Below are positions 1-11,181 of a stretch of 64,000 nt of DNA, piece by piece. Each line of letters opens with the position of its first letter. Within the stretch, counting starts at the first letter, position 1. The notes under the pieces were generated by a model. The model was not told where the DNA came from and did no database searches. It worked only from the letters and a program-made list of their open reading frames with translations. Location of the stretch: assembly GCA_002840125.1 (NCBI GenBank), contig PGZF01000001.1, forward strand, positions 749,237 through 813,236, given 5' to 3'. Position numbers and translations under genes: made by a program. Source of the DNA: Gammaproteobacteria bacterium HGW-Gammaproteobacteria-15 (lineage in GTDB: Bacteria; Pseudomonadota; Gammaproteobacteria; Enterobacterales; Alteromonadaceae).

Positions 1-23
1 TTGATGTAAAAGACTTATCCCAT

Positions 24-99
24 GGATTGTTAGCTCAGCTGGGAGAGCACCGCCCTTACAAGGCGGGGGTCACTGGTTCGAACCCAGTACAATCCACCA
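24..99 (+). tRNA. tRNA-Val (anticodon TAC)
   Basis: A 76-nt cloverleaf can be folded by eye. The acceptor arm GGATTGT pairs with ACAATCC, and the discriminator A and an encoded CCA follow. The anticodon stem CCGCC/GGCGG encloses the loop CTTACAA, giving anticodon TAC (valine). The T arm carries the standard GGTTCGAACCC core. The promoter would lie mostly upstream of the window. Its 3' end and part of its anticodon arm reappear in decayed form twice in the following 180 bases. Confidence 0.96.
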
Positions 100-121
100 T
101 CTAATTTCTTATCATGAAAAA

Positions 122-180
122 CACCGCCCGCTCCTCACGACGAGACGGTTGTCACGGCTTCAATCCAGTACAATCCACCA
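122..180 (+). pseudogene. Decayed partial copy of the upstream tRNA-Val
   Basis: The segment begins with CACCGCCC, as in the tRNA anticodon arm, and ends with the exact 16-nt tRNA 3' end CCAGTACAATCCACCA at 165-180. Between them, TTGTCAC followed by a run ending in CAATCC still resembles the variable loop and T arm, but pairing and length are lost. The spacing between the two conserved blocks is 43 nt, against 36 nt in the intact tRNA. I read it as a tRNA remnant left by tandem duplication or by excision of an element that used the tRNA 3' end. Confidence 0.6.
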
Positions 181-202
181 CTTCGTGATAAAACCATAGC
201 AA

Positions 203-278
203 AGCACCGCCCTCTCTTTACTAAGACACAGTTGCCACTGCCTCGAAGCATTGCATGCCGCCCCAGTACAATCCACCA
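203..278 (+). pseudogene. Second decayed partial copy of tRNA-Val
   Basis: The segment begins with AGCACCGCCCT, identical to the tRNA D-arm/anticodon-arm junction, and ends with the same 16-nt CCAGTACAATCCACCA at 263-278. The interval between the blocks is expanded to 58 nt and cannot form a cloverleaf. It is the third tandem occurrence of the tRNA 3' end. A functional RNA is unlikely. Confidence 0.55.
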
Positions 279-362
279 AATCCTTTGATATTTCCCTGTT
301 CTGTATTGTTAAAAAGTTGCTATAGTAGCATCAGTACTCTGCCTGGGATCTGTTTTGCCTCT

Positions 363-1988
363 ATGGAACCTGCCGTTAAACGCGACGAACGCATTCTGAT
401 AATTGATGATCAAAGCCTGAGCCAGAGTTTTCTGCGTTATGCGCTGGAGCAGCTGGGCTATCAGAATATTGCGCTGGCTGATCGGGCACAAACAGCTCTG
501 CAGCTTTGCCGGCAAAATAGTTACGACTTAATGATCTGTGATTACAACCTGTCTAAAGGCAAAGATGGTTATCAGTTATTTGAAGAACTAAAAACCCGCG
601 GTTTGCATAAGCTGGCTTGCGGCGTGATTTTTATCAGCGCTGAGACAGATCCTGCTCTGGTACACAGCGTACTGGAATTACAGCCGGATGAGTTTATGGC
701 CAAGCCGTTTGTTATCCGCGATTTACAGCAGCGTATTGAACGGGTGCTAAAGCGCAAACAGTTACTACGGCCAGTTTATGATTTGCTGGAACAAAATGCG
801 CTGGACAAAGCATTGCAGCATATCAATATTCAGCTTGGTAAAACCGAACTACATAAGCTGTTTCCACTACTGCTGAAAATCAAAGGTGATATTTTACTGC
901 AGCAAGCCAACTGGGATGACGCCAAAGTGTTTTTTGCTGCCATGCTGCAAATTCAGCCGTTTAGCTGGGCCAGAATTGGCCAAGTTCGCTGTTTATTACA
1001 GCAAGGCCATGAACAACAAGCATTTGCTGAACTGGAACAGATGTTAAAACGGCAGGAAACCAGGCTGTTTGCACTGGACAACCTCAGTGAGCTGGAATTT
1101 CACCAGCAACATTACCAGCAGGCTCAACAACATATTCTGGCCGCCGCTAACATAGCCCCGCGTAACTTACTACGCCAGCAAAAGCTATTACAGTTGTCAC
1201 GGCTCAACCACGACTATGAAATTCAATACCGTGCCGCCCGCGATATGGTGAAATTTGCCCGCAATTCAATTTATGAACAACCCGATTTATATCTGAATAT
1301 GGCGCGCGCCAGCATAGATTTTGCCCTGAGCACTGAAGACACTGAACAACAGTCCAGGCTTAACCGCCAGGCCACGTTGTCATTAAATATGGTGCAACAC
1401 CAATTTGCCAGCCACAAACTGACCGAGCAACAGCAGGTATTACAAGCCCGGCTGATGTACCTGCAGGATCACCGCGATAAGGCCCGGCAATTGCTGGCAG
1501 AGCTGGAACCGCAACCTGAAATTACTTCACTGGAAGATGCGCTGGATAAAGCCAAAGCTCTGCATGAAGTGGGCTTAGCTGATGCATCCAAACAACTGTT
1601 CCGGCAAATTACCGAACATTGCCGTAAACAACAACCTGAGCCGGTTTTTATGCGGTACCTGCACCAGGAGCAGCAAGAGCGCGAACGTATGCCGCAGGGG
1701 CCAAGAGAACTGAATAACAATGCGGTGCGCCTGTACCAGCATGGTAACTGGCAAGAAGCGTTCGCCGCTTTTGTGATGGCTGCCCAGGTAATGCCGAAAA
1801 ACGCCGGCATAGCGCTTAACCTGCTACAAACACTGCTAACAGCACCCCGCCCGCTTTGCCCGCCACAGCAGCGCCAAAACCTGCTGCAGCAATGCCAGTA
1901 CCTTATTGACAGCAGTAAACTAAAAGCCGGGCAACAGGAGCGTTATCTGCAACTAAGGCAAAAATATTTAAACGAAACCGCCGTTTAA
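363..1988 (+). CDS. Response regulator receiver protein with TPR-like tail
   Basis: The product has 541 residues from the ATG at 363. An in-frame start at 255 would run through the tRNA-like remnant and is unlikely. Residues 10-125 form a CheY-like receiver domain: acidic pair D15/D16, phospho-acceptor D60 in MICDYN, and the conserved lysine in MAKPF. The remaining 400 residues are helical, Q/L-rich and repetitive (QANWDDAKVFFAAML, YQHGNWQEAFAAFVMAA), as in tetratricopeptide repeats. No DNA-binding or enzymatic output domain is visible, so it probably signals through protein-protein contact. Its sensor kinase is not in the window. It converges on the DUF2919 gene with a 4-bp overlap. Confidence 0.85.
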   Translation: MEPAVKRDERILIIDDQSLSQSFLRYALEQLGYQNIALADRAQTALQLCRQNSYDLMICDYNLSKGKDGYQLFEELKTRGLHKLACGVIFISAETDPALVHSVLELQPDEFMAKPFVIRDLQQRIERVLKRKQLLRPVYDLLEQNALDKALQHINIQLGKTELHKLFPLLLKIKGDILLQQANWDDAKVFFAAMLQIQPFSWARIGQVRCLLQQGHEQQAFAELEQMLKRQETRLFALDNLSELEFHQQHYQQAQQHILAAANIAPRNLLRQQKLLQLSRLNHDYEIQYRAARDMVKFARNSIYEQPDLYLNMARASIDFALSTEDTEQQSRLNRQATLSLNMVQHQFASHKLTEQQQVLQARLMYLQDHRDKARQLLAELEPQPEITSLEDALDKAKALHEVGLADASKQLFRQITEHCRKQQPEPVFMRYLHQEQQERERMPQGPRELNNNAVRLYQHGNWQEAFAAFVMAAQVMPKNAGIALNLLQTLLTAPRPLCPPQQRQNLLQQCQYLIDSSKLKAGQQERYLQLRQKYLNETAV

Positions 1989-2473
1989 GGTTTACTCTTA
2001 CTGGTATCCGGCTCTGGCCATTCTGCAAACACTGCTCTTAACGTGCGCGAGCGCACTAACCACAGACAGCCGATAAATAACAACACCGGCGATAAAATAC
2101 GCCAGGGCGCGTCCAGCATTACCTGAGCAGGTAAATGCAGTATGGTTAGCAGCAGATCCACCGTTGCCACCGTCAGCATTAAACCGCGGCCAAAGCGCCA
2201 GATATGCCGCCAGCCTGCATAGCCTTTGGCTTTACGCTGACTAAGCGCCGCAATAAGCAACAGCAGCGGAGCTGCCACCGCACAGGCGAGAATAAAATCA
2301 GCCTGGCGCGGATAAAACAGTGCCAGCATATCGCGCTGAGCCTGTGGTAATGTCAGTACCAGCACCCAGCAAATATAGGGCCGCAACAACAACACCAGCA
2401 GCCAGTAAAAGCGCAGTGGTACCTTGTGCAGGCCGTGATCGTCCAGCACCGGCCATAGCGGTGGCTGTGTCAT
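1985..2473 (-). CDS. DUF2919 (YfeZ-like) inner-membrane protein
   Basis: The product has 162 residues. The N-terminal pattern DDHGLHKVPLRFYWLLVLLLRP matches the DUF2919 family, whose E. coli member is YfeZ, an inner-membrane protein of unknown function. Four hydrophobic segments can be seen at about residues 22-42, 62-82, 95-115 and 125-142, and the tail is charged. The start ATG overlaps the stop of the upstream DUF3392 gene (ATGA), so the two are almost certainly translated as a pair. Function is unknown. Confidence 0.75.
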   Translation of the reverse strand: MTQPPLWPVLDDHGLHKVPLRFYWLLVLLLRPYICWVLVLTLPQAQRDMLALFYPRQADFILACAVAAPLLLLIAALSQRKAKGYAGWRHIWRFGRGLMLTVATVDLLLTILHLPAQVMLDAPWRILSPVLLFIGCLWLVRSRTLRAVFAEWPEPDTSKSKP

Positions 2474-2805
2474 AGCTGGCGCTTACGTTGTGCCAGTATG
2501 CCCAGCAACGTAAAAATTCCCAGACAAACCCATGGCAGCCACAGGGTGCTTACTTTGCCAAGCTGGCCAGCTAACAGTGGTGTCAGCAAGATTGTCAGCG
2601 CACCATAACCAAAGGCGCACAGCAAAATAAAAATGCCGGTACGCCAGATAAAATGCATATGGGCAATCTGGCGGCGCACAAAGCGGTTTAAATCATCGCC
2701 AAATACCACCAGACAGGTTGCTACCATTGCCAGGGCAATATCCCGCACATAAGGCCGGAAAAAACTACCCCAATCCAGTAACAACTGATAAAGAAAATCC
2801 GGCAT
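2470..2805 (-). CDS. DUF3392 small membrane protein
   Basis: The product has 111 residues and three to four hydrophobic segments (about 17-36, 50-75 and 83-105). The motif VFGDDLNRFVRRQ is typical of the uncharacterised DUF3392 family found in marine gammaproteobacteria. It begins one base after the ligA stop codon and overlaps the DUF2919 gene by 4 bp, so it is the middle cistron of a ligA-DUF3392-DUF2919 transcript. No enzymatic motif is seen. Confidence 0.75.
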   Translation of the reverse strand: MPDFLYQLLLDWGSFFRPYVRDIALAMVATCLVVFGDDLNRFVRRQIAHMHFIWRTGIFILLCAFGYGALTILLTPLLAGQLGKVSTLWLPWVCLGIFTLLGILAQRKRQL

Positions 2806-2806
2806 C

Positions 2807-4948
<2,142 letters not shown>

Positions 4949-5854
4949 TTAACCGTGGATCAGCCGTTGGCGCTGAAATTCGCGGATTTTATCTACATAG
5001 TGCCGCACCGTTTGCACGGTTAACACGCTGCGCTGGCCGTCCAGAACCTGGCCGCCGAACTCTTCTGCCAGTTTTTTTGCTGCATTGTGCATCAGGTTAA
5101 AGTTCTGCAGCGGCTCGCCAGGGCCAGGCAATGTCATAAATAAACTTACGCCACGGGTGCCCAGCTTTTCAATATTTTCTAAGTCAAAAGTGCCAGGGTT
5201 AAACATATTGGCCAGGCTGAATAACACCGCGCCTGAGCCGGCACTGTCCAGATGACGGTGGAAAATATCCATTTCGCCGTATTTAAAGCCCAGTGTCAGT
5301 AATGACGACAGCAGATCCGGCCCTTTCATCTCTTTGTTTTCAGGCAGTAACACATACAGGATCAGCACTTCGGCGGGCTCTTCTTCAACCACGGCGTCTG
5401 TTTGTGGCTCGGGTTCTGGTTCAGCCTCAACTGCATAGTCTGCCTCGGTGTGCAGCCTGGGTTCGTCATCATCTGCCAGCGCAGAAAAATTCAGCTGTGG
5501 CTCTTGGGGCTCGTCAAACGGCAGCTCGCTTTGCACTTCAGCTTTTACCTGTGCAGCAGGCGGGCGCTTTGCCGTTGCAGTTTCAGCGCGTTTAAACACT
5601 GATGTTTTTGCCGGCGAAACTGCCGGCTTTACTGCAGCGGTTTTATCGCCGGCTTTTATCACCCGCACCGCGCCTACACCCAGCTCGTCAAAGCCATCTG
5701 CTTTTTCTTCTGCTGCCTTGGCGGCCTGCTCGTCATAATATCTGTGCTTGGGCTGGCCGGCGTTTTTACGCACTGTCCATAAGCCATGCAACAACAATGC
5801 GCCTAACACTAAGGCGCCGAGAATAATAAAAACCAAACGTAATTCGTCAGCCAT
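4949..5854 (-). CDS. zipA: Cell-division protein ZipA
   Basis: ZipA tethers FtsZ filaments to the inner membrane at the division site. The 301-residue product has the family layout: a very short periplasmic N-terminus and one membrane helix (residues 7-26); a basic stretch (VRKNAGQPKHRYY); a long Glu/Ala/Pro-rich linker (about 40-160); and the C-terminal FtsZ-binding domain (about 165-295) with YVLLPENKEMKGPDLLSSL and MTLPGPGEPLQNFNLM. It lies 14 nt downstream of smc and before ligA, the standard arrangement in gammaproteobacteria. Confidence 0.95.
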   Translation of the reverse strand: MADELRLVFIILGALVLGALLLHGLWTVRKNAGQPKHRYYDEQAAKAAEEKADGFDELGVGAVRVIKAGDKTAAVKPAVSPAKTSVFKRAETATAKRPPAAQVKAEVQSELPFDEPQEPQLNFSALADDDEPRLHTEADYAVEAEPEPEPQTDAVVEEEPAEVLILYVLLPENKEMKGPDLLSSLLTLGFKYGEMDIFHRHLDSAGSGAVLFSLANMFNPGTFDLENIEKLGTRGVSLFMTLPGPGEPLQNFNLMHNAAKKLAEEFGGQVLDGQRSVLTVQTVRHYVDKIREFQRQRLIHG

Positions 5855-5868
5855 AAGGTTACCTTTAA

Positions 5869-8800
5869 TTAAGAGGCTGCTGCCATTTTAACAGCATCAT
5901 CCACATCGACAGCAACAACACGTGACACGCCGGGCTCCTGCATTGTCACGCCCATTAGCTGTGCCGCCATTTCCATGGCAATTTTATTGTGGCTAATATA
6001 AATAAATTGTACTGTTTCTGACATTTCCCGCACCAAATTGCAAAACCGGCCAACGTTGGCGTCGTCCAGTGGCGCATCTACTTCATCTAACATGCAAAAA
6101 GGTGCCGGATTAAGCCGGAAAATCGAAAACACCAATGATAAAGCGGTTAAAGCTTTTTCACCACCCGATAATAAATGTATTGTACTGTTTTTTTTACCCG
6201 GCGGTCGCGCCATGATAGTAACACCGGTTTCCAGTAAGTCATCCTCGGTTAGCGCCAGATAGGCACTGCCACCACCAAATACCTTTGGAAACAGCGTTTT
6301 TAAACCTTCGTTTACCTGCTCAAAGGTGTCTTTAAACTTCTGCCGCGTTTCTTTATCTATTTTACGAATAGCCGTTTCCAGTGTTTCCATCGCTGAGGTT
6401 AAGTCGTTATTCTGTGCATCCAGATACTGCTTACGCTCGGCCTGTTGCTCATACTCTTCAATGGCCGCCAGGTTTATTGGCCCAAGCCGGCCCACAGCGT
6501 CAATGGTTTTATCCAGCTGTTGCTGCCATACCGCCTCTTCAGCGTCGGCCGGCAATTGTGGCAGAATATCCTTCATACTGGCTTGCTGCTCGCGTAGCAG
6601 CTCCAGCATATTGTTAGCACGTACGCGATAACCTTCGCTATCAAGGCGCAGCTCTTCCAGCTCGTTACGCTTTTTATTCAGTATTTGCACAATACCATGT
6701 TGCCCCTGCTCTAACTGGCGGATTTGTTGCTCGGTAGCTCCCAGCAATTCCTGCTGTGCAATCATTTGTTGCTCTGCCTCCTCGCGCTCCAGCAGGCTGT
6801 GTTGCAATTGCTCCTGCAGTATCAGCTCAGGTTCATCGTCTGGCTGCAACTTATGCGTTAATTGGTTTAGCTGTTCCTGCAATTGCTGTTGCTGCGCTTT
6901 GGCACGCTGCAGGCTTTGCTGCAGCGCATGCAGCTGCTGTTCGGTCACTTTTTGCTGCATCAGCAAGTGCTGTTGCTGGCTGCGTTTTTGTTCAAACTGT
7001 GCTCGCAACTGCTGTAACTGCTGCTGTTGTGTGCCGCTTTGGCTGTGTAACTGCTGCTGGCCTGCTTCGTGCTCCAGTAACTGCTCAGCGCTTTGCTCCT
7101 GTGCCAGCATCAGTTGCTCTATGCTCCCTTCCAGTTGCACCTGGCGTAACTGCAGTTGCCCGCGCTCTGTTGCCAGCTTTTGCGCCAGCTTTTGTGTTTG
7201 TTGCAGTTCTTGCTGAGCCAACAGCACACCGGTTTGCTGCTGTTGCATTTGTCGCTGTACCTGCTGCAGGCCATGTTGTGCCTGTTGCAGCGTATCGGCC
7301 GCCTGCTGCTGAGCCTGCTGCTGGGTGGCCAGCTGATCGGCGATATTTTGCTGCTGTTGCTCTGCCGTAGCCAGCTCAGTAACCAGCTGTGCTAAACGTT
7401 CCTGGCGCAGTAAATAGCTGTCTTGCGCGGCGGCACTGGCCAGCAGTGCCCAGTTACTGCCAAGCCAGTAACCCTGCGGGCAAATAACTGACTGGCCGGC
7501 TTTAAGCGCGGCAACACTTTGCTGTGCTGCTGTTAATGTTTCTGCCAGCACAATATGGTTAAAGCTGTCCGGATAAACGCCTGCCAGTATTACCTCTGCC
7601 AGCGTGCCCGCTATGGCTGGCTGTTTATTCGCCGTTACCACAGTGGCTGGTTGCGGCGGAAGCTGCGCTGCCACCGCCGCATGCTGCAATTGCCCCAGTA
7701 CCAGCGCTACTGCAGCGGCCCAGCCGGCTTTAACCTGCAGCTGGCGTAGTAACTGTTGCTGCTCGTTATCCTGCTGCAGCTGTTGTTGCTGTAATTTTTG
7801 CTGTTCGCGCTGCAACATCTGCAGTTCGCTGTTCGCGTTTAGCTGCTCAGCCTCCAGTTGACGGCTATGCTGCTCATGCTGCTGTAAAGCCGCCTGTGCC
7901 TGGCTATGCAGCTGAGTATGTTGCTGTAACAGCTGTGTGGTGTGTTCAAGTTCCGCACTAAGCTGGCTGATGCGCAGCTGCAACGGTTCAAGCGACAGCT
8001 CTGCTGTTTCCTGCTCCAGTTGCTGTTGTTGCTGCAGCAACTGGTTTAGCTGTTGCTGCTGATTTTGTAACTGCAACTGCTGCTGTTGCTGTTGTTGCTG
8101 TAAGCGAAAATGCTGCTGTTGCCAGTGCTGAAATGCCTGTTGCTGCTGTTGTTGTTCATCTTCCAGCTGCTGCAGTTGCCGGGTAAGTTCGTCCAGTTGC
8201 TCGTTAAGTAAGGCCAGTTGTGGCTCGTCCTGTTGCAACTGTTGCTGCAGTTCAGTTTGCTGCGCCTGCTCGGTGGCGATAAAATCTTCTGCCTGGCTCA
8301 GGCTGTGCCTGGCCTGCTGCATTTGCGCGCTGAGGGTTTGCTGTTGCTGGCGCTGATGCAAAATTTGCTGTTCCAGCCGGCTGATAGTGGCCCCTTGCTG
8401 ATAAAACCGGCTTTGCACCAGATCCAACTGCTGCCTGCTATCCTGCGCCTGCTGCTTTAATTCCAGCAATACGCGCTGATCGCCCAGCTCCTGCGACTGA
8501 TATTTTTCCAGTTCAGTTTGCTGTTGCTGTAATTGCTGGTCCAACGCCGTAAGCCGGTTGCTGTACTGCAGCCATTTTATCGTAGTCAGCTCTGCCTTTA
8601 GTTTACGCTCTTGTGCTTTTAGCTCTTTATAGCGCTGCGCCGCAGTAGCCTGGCGTTTAAGTTTTTCAATGTTTTTACCCAGCTCTTCACGTACGTCAGC
8701 TAAGCGCTCGAGGTTTTCGCGGGTATGTTTAATGCGGTTTTCGGTTTCGCGGCGCCGTTCTTTGTATTTGGAAATACCGGCGGCTTCTTCGATAAACACC

Positions 8801-9282
8801 CGCAGCTCTTGCGGCCGGGATTCTATCAGCCTTGAAATCATGCCCTGTTCAATAATGGCATAGCTGCGCGGCCCAAGGCCGGTGCCAAGGAAAATATCGG
8901 TAATATCGCGGCGGCGGCATTTGCTGCCATTTAAAAAGTAATTCGACTGCGCATCACGGGTAACAATACGTTTAATGGCTATTTCACTGCGATCAGCCAG
9001 GCCTCCGGCCAGGCGGCCTTCGGTGTTTTCAAATACCAGCTCTACTGACGCCTGTGACACCGGCTTGCGCTGCGACGAGCCGTTAAAAATAACATCTGTC
9101 ATGGCATCACCACGCAGATTTTTAGCTGAGCTTTCACCCAGCACCCAGCGCACCGCATCAATAACGTTAGATTTACCACAGCCATTGGGGCCAACCACAG
9201 CCGTCATTTGCTGTGGAAAAGGCACACTGGTGCTGTCAACGAACGACTTAAAGCCGGACAGTTTGATTTGTTTTAAGCGCAT
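5869..9282 (-). CDS. smc: Chromosome segregation ATPase SMC
   Basis: The product has 1137 residues. SMC forms the ATP-dependent ring that compacts and segregates chromosomes. The N-terminal head has Walker A GPNGCGKSN (about 32-40). The C-terminal head has the signature LLSGGEKALTALSL and Walker B FCMLDEVDAPLDD. Between them are two long coiled coils and a hinge-like region near residues 515-620 (GTLAEVILAGVYPDSFNHIV). The coiled coils are extraordinarily glutamine-rich, with runs such as QQQQQQQ, encoded by CTG/TTG-rich minus-strand DNA. It heads the smc-zipA pair. No scpA/scpB homologues are in the window. Confidence 0.95.
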   Translation of the reverse strand: MRLKQIKLSGFKSFVDSTSVPFPQQMTAVVGPNGCGKSNVIDAVRWVLGESSAKNLRGDAMTDVIFNGSSQRKPVSQASVELVFENTEGRLAGGLADRSEIAIKRIVTRDAQSNYFLNGSKCRRRDITDIFLGTGLGPRSYAIIEQGMISRLIESRPQELRVFIEEAAGISKYKERRRETENRIKHTRENLERLADVREELGKNIEKLKRQATAAQRYKELKAQERKLKAELTTIKWLQYSNRLTALDQQLQQQQTELEKYQSQELGDQRVLLELKQQAQDSRQQLDLVQSRFYQQGATISRLEQQILHQRQQQQTLSAQMQQARHSLSQAEDFIATEQAQQTELQQQLQQDEPQLALLNEQLDELTRQLQQLEDEQQQQQQAFQHWQQQHFRLQQQQQQQQLQLQNQQQQLNQLLQQQQQLEQETAELSLEPLQLRISQLSAELEHTTQLLQQHTQLHSQAQAALQQHEQHSRQLEAEQLNANSELQMLQREQQKLQQQQLQQDNEQQQLLRQLQVKAGWAAAVALVLGQLQHAAVAAQLPPQPATVVTANKQPAIAGTLAEVILAGVYPDSFNHIVLAETLTAAQQSVAALKAGQSVICPQGYWLGSNWALLASAAAQDSYLLRQERLAQLVTELATAEQQQQNIADQLATQQQAQQQAADTLQQAQHGLQQVQRQMQQQQTGVLLAQQELQQTQKLAQKLATERGQLQLRQVQLEGSIEQLMLAQEQSAEQLLEHEAGQQQLHSQSGTQQQQLQQLRAQFEQKRSQQQHLLMQQKVTEQQLHALQQSLQRAKAQQQQLQEQLNQLTHKLQPDDEPELILQEQLQHSLLEREEAEQQMIAQQELLGATEQQIRQLEQGQHGIVQILNKKRNELEELRLDSEGYRVRANNMLELLREQQASMKDILPQLPADAEEAVWQQQLDKTIDAVGRLGPINLAAIEEYEQQAERKQYLDAQNNDLTSAMETLETAIRKIDKETRQKFKDTFEQVNEGLKTLFPKVFGGGSAYLALTEDDLLETGVTIMARPPGKKNSTIHLLSGGEKALTALSLVFSIFRLNPAPFCMLDEVDAPLDDANVGRFCNLVREMSETVQFIYISHNKIAMEMAAQLMGVTMQEPGVSRVVAVDVDDAVKMAAAS

Positions 9283-9375
9283 TTGGGCAGCATAGTGTTA
9301 TTGTTATCATTGCTTTGGAGTTATCATTGCGTTGGGCAAAATGTACCAGCGGCCCTTGGCGCTGTCACGAAAAAA

Positions 9376-9993
9376 TCAATCACTTTTCTGGCCAATCAAT
9401 ACCTTACGCCGCCAGCGCTGGGCTTTTTCTACCGCCGTATTACTCACCACTTTGCGGCTTTTCTTCGGAAATACTACCACAGGGCGCGAAATTAACAGGT
9501 TATTCGGGTATACCACCTGCTCATTGTCTTTAGTGCGCAGTACGGTGCTAAACAGGTTAATTTCAACAATACGACCTTCAAGATAATTCCCGCCGTCCAT
9601 TACCCGCACTTCCATGCCTTCGGCAAAAGCCTTTTGTCCCAGCAGAATAAAAAACGCGGTAATATTGCTCAGCAAACTCCAGGCGGCAAATAACGCCACA
9701 CCTATCACGGCAATCATGGACGATGCCAGCACCAGCAAACCACGGATATCAATACCCCAGATTATGCTTAGCACCACAACCAGCAGTAACACCAGCAAAA
9801 TATGAAACACCGCCGCGGCGCGTTTATTCATCTCGGCTTTGAGTTTACTGTGGGCGATAACCTGATACAGCAGCGGCATCACCCGGCGGCTGATAATAAA
9901 ATACAGCACCACCACCGTTACACTAAGCAATAGCTGAACTGTTATCGGGCTAAAATGGGTAAACATTTGTTGGATATAATCAAAAAATGACAC
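9376..9993 (-). CDS. Small MscS-family mechanosensitive channel
   Basis: The product has 205 residues. Three hydrophobic helices are visible (about 17-36, 62-82 and 87-118). The third, AVIGVALFAAWSLLSNITAFFIL, resembles the pore helix of MscS. It is followed by a short beta domain (GMEVRVMDGGNYLEGRIVEINLFSTVLRT and VVYPNNLLIS), the classic MscS middle domain. The C-terminal cage domain is almost absent, so it is shorter than E. coli MscS (286 residues). A role in osmotic-shock release of solutes is inferred from the family. It is separate from smc (93 nt) and ycgN (24 nt). Confidence 0.85.
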   Translation of the reverse strand: MSFFDYIQQMFTHFSPITVQLLLSVTVVVLYFIISRRVMPLLYQVIAHSKLKAEMNKRAAAVFHILLVLLLVVVLSIIWGIDIRGLLVLASSMIAVIGVALFAAWSLLSNITAFFILLGQKAFAEGMEVRVMDGGNYLEGRIVEINLFSTVLRTKDNEQVVYPNNLLISRPVVVFPKKSRKVVSNTAVEKAQRWRRKVLIGQKSD

Positions 9994-10017
9994 GACAGTA
10001 ACTCCGCTCTGCGCTGT

Positions 10018-10512
10018 TCAATCCAAATCGTTTAATGGCCAGCGCACGATAAAATCTTCAAAGTCGTCCAGGTTTACCTGTAACTCAGAAATGGTTTTAT
10101 TGCGCACCGACATCTGTTTTTTATGCATCAGGCTTTTTTTGCCGCCGTTTAATAACGGATGCCAGTGCGGCAAGCCACGCCCCTCATGCAAACGCCGGTA
10201 GGCGCAACTGGTAGGCATAAAGAAAATGTGTTTCAGGTTTTCTTTTGTCAATGCGATGCAGTCGGGTACCAGCACAGTGCGCTGGGTATATTCGGTACAC
10301 TCGCATTTATGGCTGTTTAAATAGCGACAGGCGATATTGGTGTAATGCACCTGTTCATCCTGATGCAGCACGGCTGTTGGGCCTTCGTCCTCGTCGTCGT
10401 CAATAAACTTATTTAAACAGCATTTGGCGCAGCCATCGCATAAGGCTTCCCACTCTTCAGTGTTCATTTCGTCCAGGCTTTTCGCTTCCCAGAACCGCTC
10501 TGCTAACGCCAT
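10018..10512 (-). CDS. ycgN: YcgN family cysteine-cluster protein (UPF0260)
   Basis: The product has 164 residues. It has the family's cysteine cluster, CDGCAKCCLNK near residues 26-36, then CRYLNSHKCECTEY and the tail RWPLNDLD, as in E. coli YcgN. These cysteines probably bind a metal or iron-sulphur cluster, but the function is unknown. It begins one nucleotide after the ycgM-like stop, in the conserved ycgL-mltB-ycgM-ycgN order next to minCDE. Confidence 0.9.
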   Translation of the reverse strand: MALAERFWEAKSLDEMNTEEWEALCDGCAKCCLNKFIDDDEDEGPTAVLHQDEQVHYTNIACRYLNSHKCECTEYTQRTVLVPDCIALTKENLKHIFFMPTSCAYRRLHEGRGLPHWHPLLNGGKKSLMHKKQMSVRNKTISELQVNLDDFEDFIVRWPLNDLD

Positions 10513-10513
10513 T

Positions 10514-11176
10514 TTAGTTTACCTTGCTGTTTACTGTAAAAATGTCGGCCAGTTGTAGCTGCAGCGTATCGCCAGAGCTAAGCGGGCCAACGCCTGCCGG
10601 AGTGCCGGTAAGCACGATATCGCCGGGTAACAGCGTAAAATGCTGGCTCATTTCGCTGATAAGCTGGCTAATACCCCGGATCATATTAGCGGTATTGCCT
10701 TGCTGGCGTGGTATACCGTTAACTGTCAGGCTGAATTCCAGTTGCTGCGGGTGTTGTACCCGGCTTTTCCCGACAAAACCAGCTACCGGGCAAGCGCCAT
10801 CAAAACCTTTGGCTATCTCCCACGGCCGCCCCAATCGCTTAAGCTGAGCCTGTATATCACGAAGCGTCAGATCCAGCGCTAAACTGTAACCCCAAATTGC
10901 CGCATTTACCGCAGCGTAGTCTGCCCGTTGTAGTGGCTTACCAATCAGCACAGCCAGTTCAGTTTCGTTATGCACTGCACCCTGGGTAGCCGGAATCGCA
11001 AAACCGGGGGCCATTGCACACAGCGCGGTAGAGGGTTTAATAAAAAACAGCGCTTCAGGGGCCGTTTTGCTTTGCATTTCGGCAATATGATCCTGATAGT
11101 TCTGACCGATGCACACGACTTTACCGACAGGCAAGTCGATGGAGTTTCCATTAATATCCAGGTGTTGATACGCCAT
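10514..11176 (-). CDS. ycgM: Fumarylacetoacetate hydrolase family protein (YcgM-like)
   Basis: The product has 220 residues, the length of E. coli YcgM and of human FAHD1, an acylpyruvase/oxaloacetate decarboxylase. Seen motifs are CIGQNYQDHIAEM, the metal-binding acids in NETELAVLIGKPL, the GYSLALDLTLRD loop, and the C-terminal DIVLTGTPAGVGPL typical of FAH folds. It probably hydrolyses or decarboxylates a small 2-oxo acid in the cytoplasm. The exact substrate cannot be read from sequence. It sits 5 nt after the transglycosylase and 1 nt before ycgN. Confidence 0.9.
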   Translation of the reverse strand: MAYQHLDINGNSIDLPVGKVVCIGQNYQDHIAEMQSKTAPEALFFIKPSTALCAMAPGFAIPATQGAVHNETELAVLIGKPLQRADYAAVNAAIWGYSLALDLTLRDIQAQLKRLGRPWEIAKGFDGACPVAGFVGKSRVQHPQQLEFSLTVNGIPRQQGNTANMIRGISQLISEMSQHFTLLPGDIVLTGTPAGVGPLSSGDTLQLQLADIFTVNSKVN

Positions 11177-11181
11177 TAATA

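Noticed and set aside
255..362. Upstream extension of the response-regulator gene to an ATG at 255
   Set aside because: It would add 36 residues translated from the decayed tRNA tail. The receiver domain begins normally soon after the ATG at 363.
6756..7370. 204-residue reading frame on the plus strand within smc
   Set aside because: It is an antisense shadow of the Gln-rich SMC coiled coil. Its Ala/Val-rich low-complexity product and lack of a ribosome-binding site argue against a gene.
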